Of a DNA stretch of 64,000 nucleotides, positions 62,829-64,000 are shown piece after piece. The DNA is from Drosophila pseudoobscura. Lineage: Eukaryota > Arthropoda > Insecta > Diptera > Drosophilidae. The notes beneath the pieces were generated by a model. The model had not been told where the DNA came from. It made no database searches and was given only the letters and a program-made list of their open reading frames with translations. Location: assembly GCF_009870125.1 (NCBI RefSeq), contig NC_046679.1, positions 1,116,001 through 1,180,000 of the forward strand, written 5' to 3'. Position 1 is the stretch's first letter. Each line of letters opens with the position of its first letter. The position numbers and the translations under genes are program-made.

Positions 62829-63498
62829 GGTTTTTTATTAATTACAGTCCCTTATGGTGTGGAGTCTTCGAAAAAACATGTTTTATTATTTTAGCACTAG
62901 CTAAAAGTACAGTTTTAGATTTTTAAATCGAGTTTTAGTCGTGTTTTTTAGATGCGGCTCGCAGATGAGATCTTATGGAGGTCTCGGAAGTAGCAATTTT
63001 GGTTCGGTTTTTTATGTTTTTGCCATAATTTGACCCGTTCTTTATGAAATCACTCAGAACACACCTAGTTTTACCAATTTCATCACTTATTTTCATTATT
63101 GATGGACCTACTTCCTTCGAGGCTTTTATTGTGGAGCTTTCGTCCTTTGAAAAGGACTTACCATAACCCACATTTTTTTCTCGTAATAAGGACACCCTAA
63201 TTGATTTTTGAGAATTTATTCAATGTCCGGTCGCGACCACATCCAAAATAAAAAATTTTTCAATGTGAATGTCGTATTCAAGTGTCGCATTTTTTGGGAG
63301 CGGAAATTTGAGTTATGTCAATTAAATTTTTTTTCTCAATCTACTTAGATGAATATTGCTATTGTTTTTTTTTAAATTTATGCTAAATTGAATAGAGATT
63401 TGAGGAAATTCAAATTCACCGTTTTCTATGGCTTGTGCCCTAAATATTGGTGCCTAAAGTGTACATTTTAGTATGTCGTATTCAAGTGTCGGGGAGTG
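62829..63498 (-). repeat. Right arm of the palindromic element
   Basis: Inverted copy of the left arm. The 18-bp repeat appears in reverse at 63269-63286 and 63473-63490. The inner end of the pairing runs through a GGACTGTAATTAAT block, with mismatches beginning at about 62829-62836. Confidence 0.88.
62935..63195 (-). pseudogene. Tc1-type transposase N-terminal DNA-binding fragment (right copy)
   Basis: Same 86 codons as the left copy, in the opposite arm. The only residue change is Arg to Cys at position 44 (CGT to TGT). Both fragments point inward and neither connects to a catalytic domain. Such near-identity means recent inverted duplication, or gene conversion between the arms. Confidence 0.75.
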
Positions 63499-63500
63499 TA

Positions 63501-64000
63501 CATTAAGACTAAGCTGCAGATACAATCAAGTTAAGGAATATATATATTTTCGTTAGATCTTTGTGCGATTCCCTTGAGGAAACGGGTTTATGATTTGTAG
63601 AGACCAATATTTTAAGTAAAAATACGTATTATAGAGACACAGAAATGTTCTCAAACAGATGCCGAACAAAGAGAAAGATATATCTATTCATGTCCAAGAA
63701 ATTTGTATATTATTATCTGAGGAAAATCATTTCAACTGCCTTTGCAGCAGATTCTTATAGCCCGTCTCGTTGCCCCACACACCCACACAGTGCCCCCCAA
63801 CCCACTTGCGCTACTCCCCCAGCTCGTGGCACCATCTCTTACCACCTCCGAGCAGCCAATCAAGCGCGGGCAACAGGTGCAACGAAAGGCGAAGCAAAAT
63901 GTGGCGCACCTATGGTGGCGTCGGGCGAGGCATCGCACCTCGTCGCTCATTAAGAGCTCGGCGGCAGCACCCACGCCAACGCAGCAGTCGCACACACACA
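63501..64000. other. Non-coding flank to the right of the palindromic element
   Basis: The first 230 bp are AT-rich. From about 63760 the sequence turns C-rich and relatively CpG-rich, ending in a CA run. A 102-codon open frame spans the junction but has no motif. The change could mark the approach to another gene beyond the window. Confidence 0.5.

Larger units (their letters stand above)
61847..63498. mobile_element. Palindromic non-autonomous Tc1/mariner-type element
   Basis: The element is 1652 bp. It begins CACTCCCCGACACTTGAAT and ends with the exact reverse complement. TA dinucleotides flank it (61845-61846, 63499-63500), matching the TA target duplication of the Tc1/mariner group. Two arms, about 61847-62518 and 62829-63498, are nearly perfect inverted copies. 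Each holds a transposase N-terminal fragment, so the terminal repeats run into former coding sequence. The central 310 bp is unique, AT-rich and without a catalytic domain. It probably arose from an inverted duplication of one end of a full element. It cannot encode its own transposase, but could be mobilised in trans if a related full-length element exists. Confidence 0.88.

Noticed and set aside
1..64000. tRNA, rRNA, snRNA or known fly microRNA genes, and CRISPR arrays
   Set aside because: I looked for tRNA B-box type sequence, 5S-like sequence and familiar mature microRNA sequences and saw none; weak hairpins could still be missed. No spaced identical repeats of CRISPR type exist, and none is expected in an animal genome.

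Overview
The window reads as nuclear DNA of an insect, most likely a Drosophila. The evidence is a 62-bp GT..AG intron, CAAA/AACT-type Kozak contexts, GC-ending codons in the real genes, CAG/CTG (opa-like) runs, many dinucleotide microsatellites, and an NPC2-family gene of the kind that is multiplied in flies. An obscura-group species is possible, but I cannot fix the species from sequence alone. Most of the 64 kb is non-coding. Nearly all long open frames are repeat-driven or chance frames.

Only three protein-coding genes are well supported. (1) An eIF4H-type translation factor on the + strand (19081-20558) has an Arg/Asp/Asn-rich N-terminus, one RRM, a glycine run and the family C-terminal motif, which is reached only by splicing a 62-bp intron. 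(2) An intronless adenylate-kinase-like protein (36500-37369, +) keeps the P-loop shape but has Arg where the catalytic Lys should be. (3) An NPC2/ML-domain secreted lipid-binding protein (38410-38892, -) has a signal peptide, a TATA-like element, a nearby GATAAG motif and two polyadenylation signals. Genes 2 and 3 are convergent, about 1 kb apart. The rest could be intergenic or introns of a host gene whose exons lie outside the window.

From 61845 to 63500 lies the clearest mobile element: a 1652-bp palindromic Tc1/mariner-type insertion with TA target duplications. Its two arms are about 670 bp each. Each arm carries the same 18-bp direct repeat twice and the same transposase DNA-binding fragment, head to head, with no catalytic domain. 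It is non-autonomous and, if transcribed, would fold into a very long hairpin.

The non-coding remainder is a mosaic. GC-richer stretches full of short tandem repeats alternate with AT-richer islands of about 300-600 bp. Several islands contain degenerate local duplications (14.14-14.33 kb, 50.21-50.53 kb, 59.56-60.16 kb). I also flag weaker candidates: a 48-codon cationic amphipathic ORF next to a TATA box opposite the NPC2 gene, a 77-codon signal-peptide ORF at 35.4-35.7 kb, and two possible terminal exons (2458-2683 + and 45719-45831 -).
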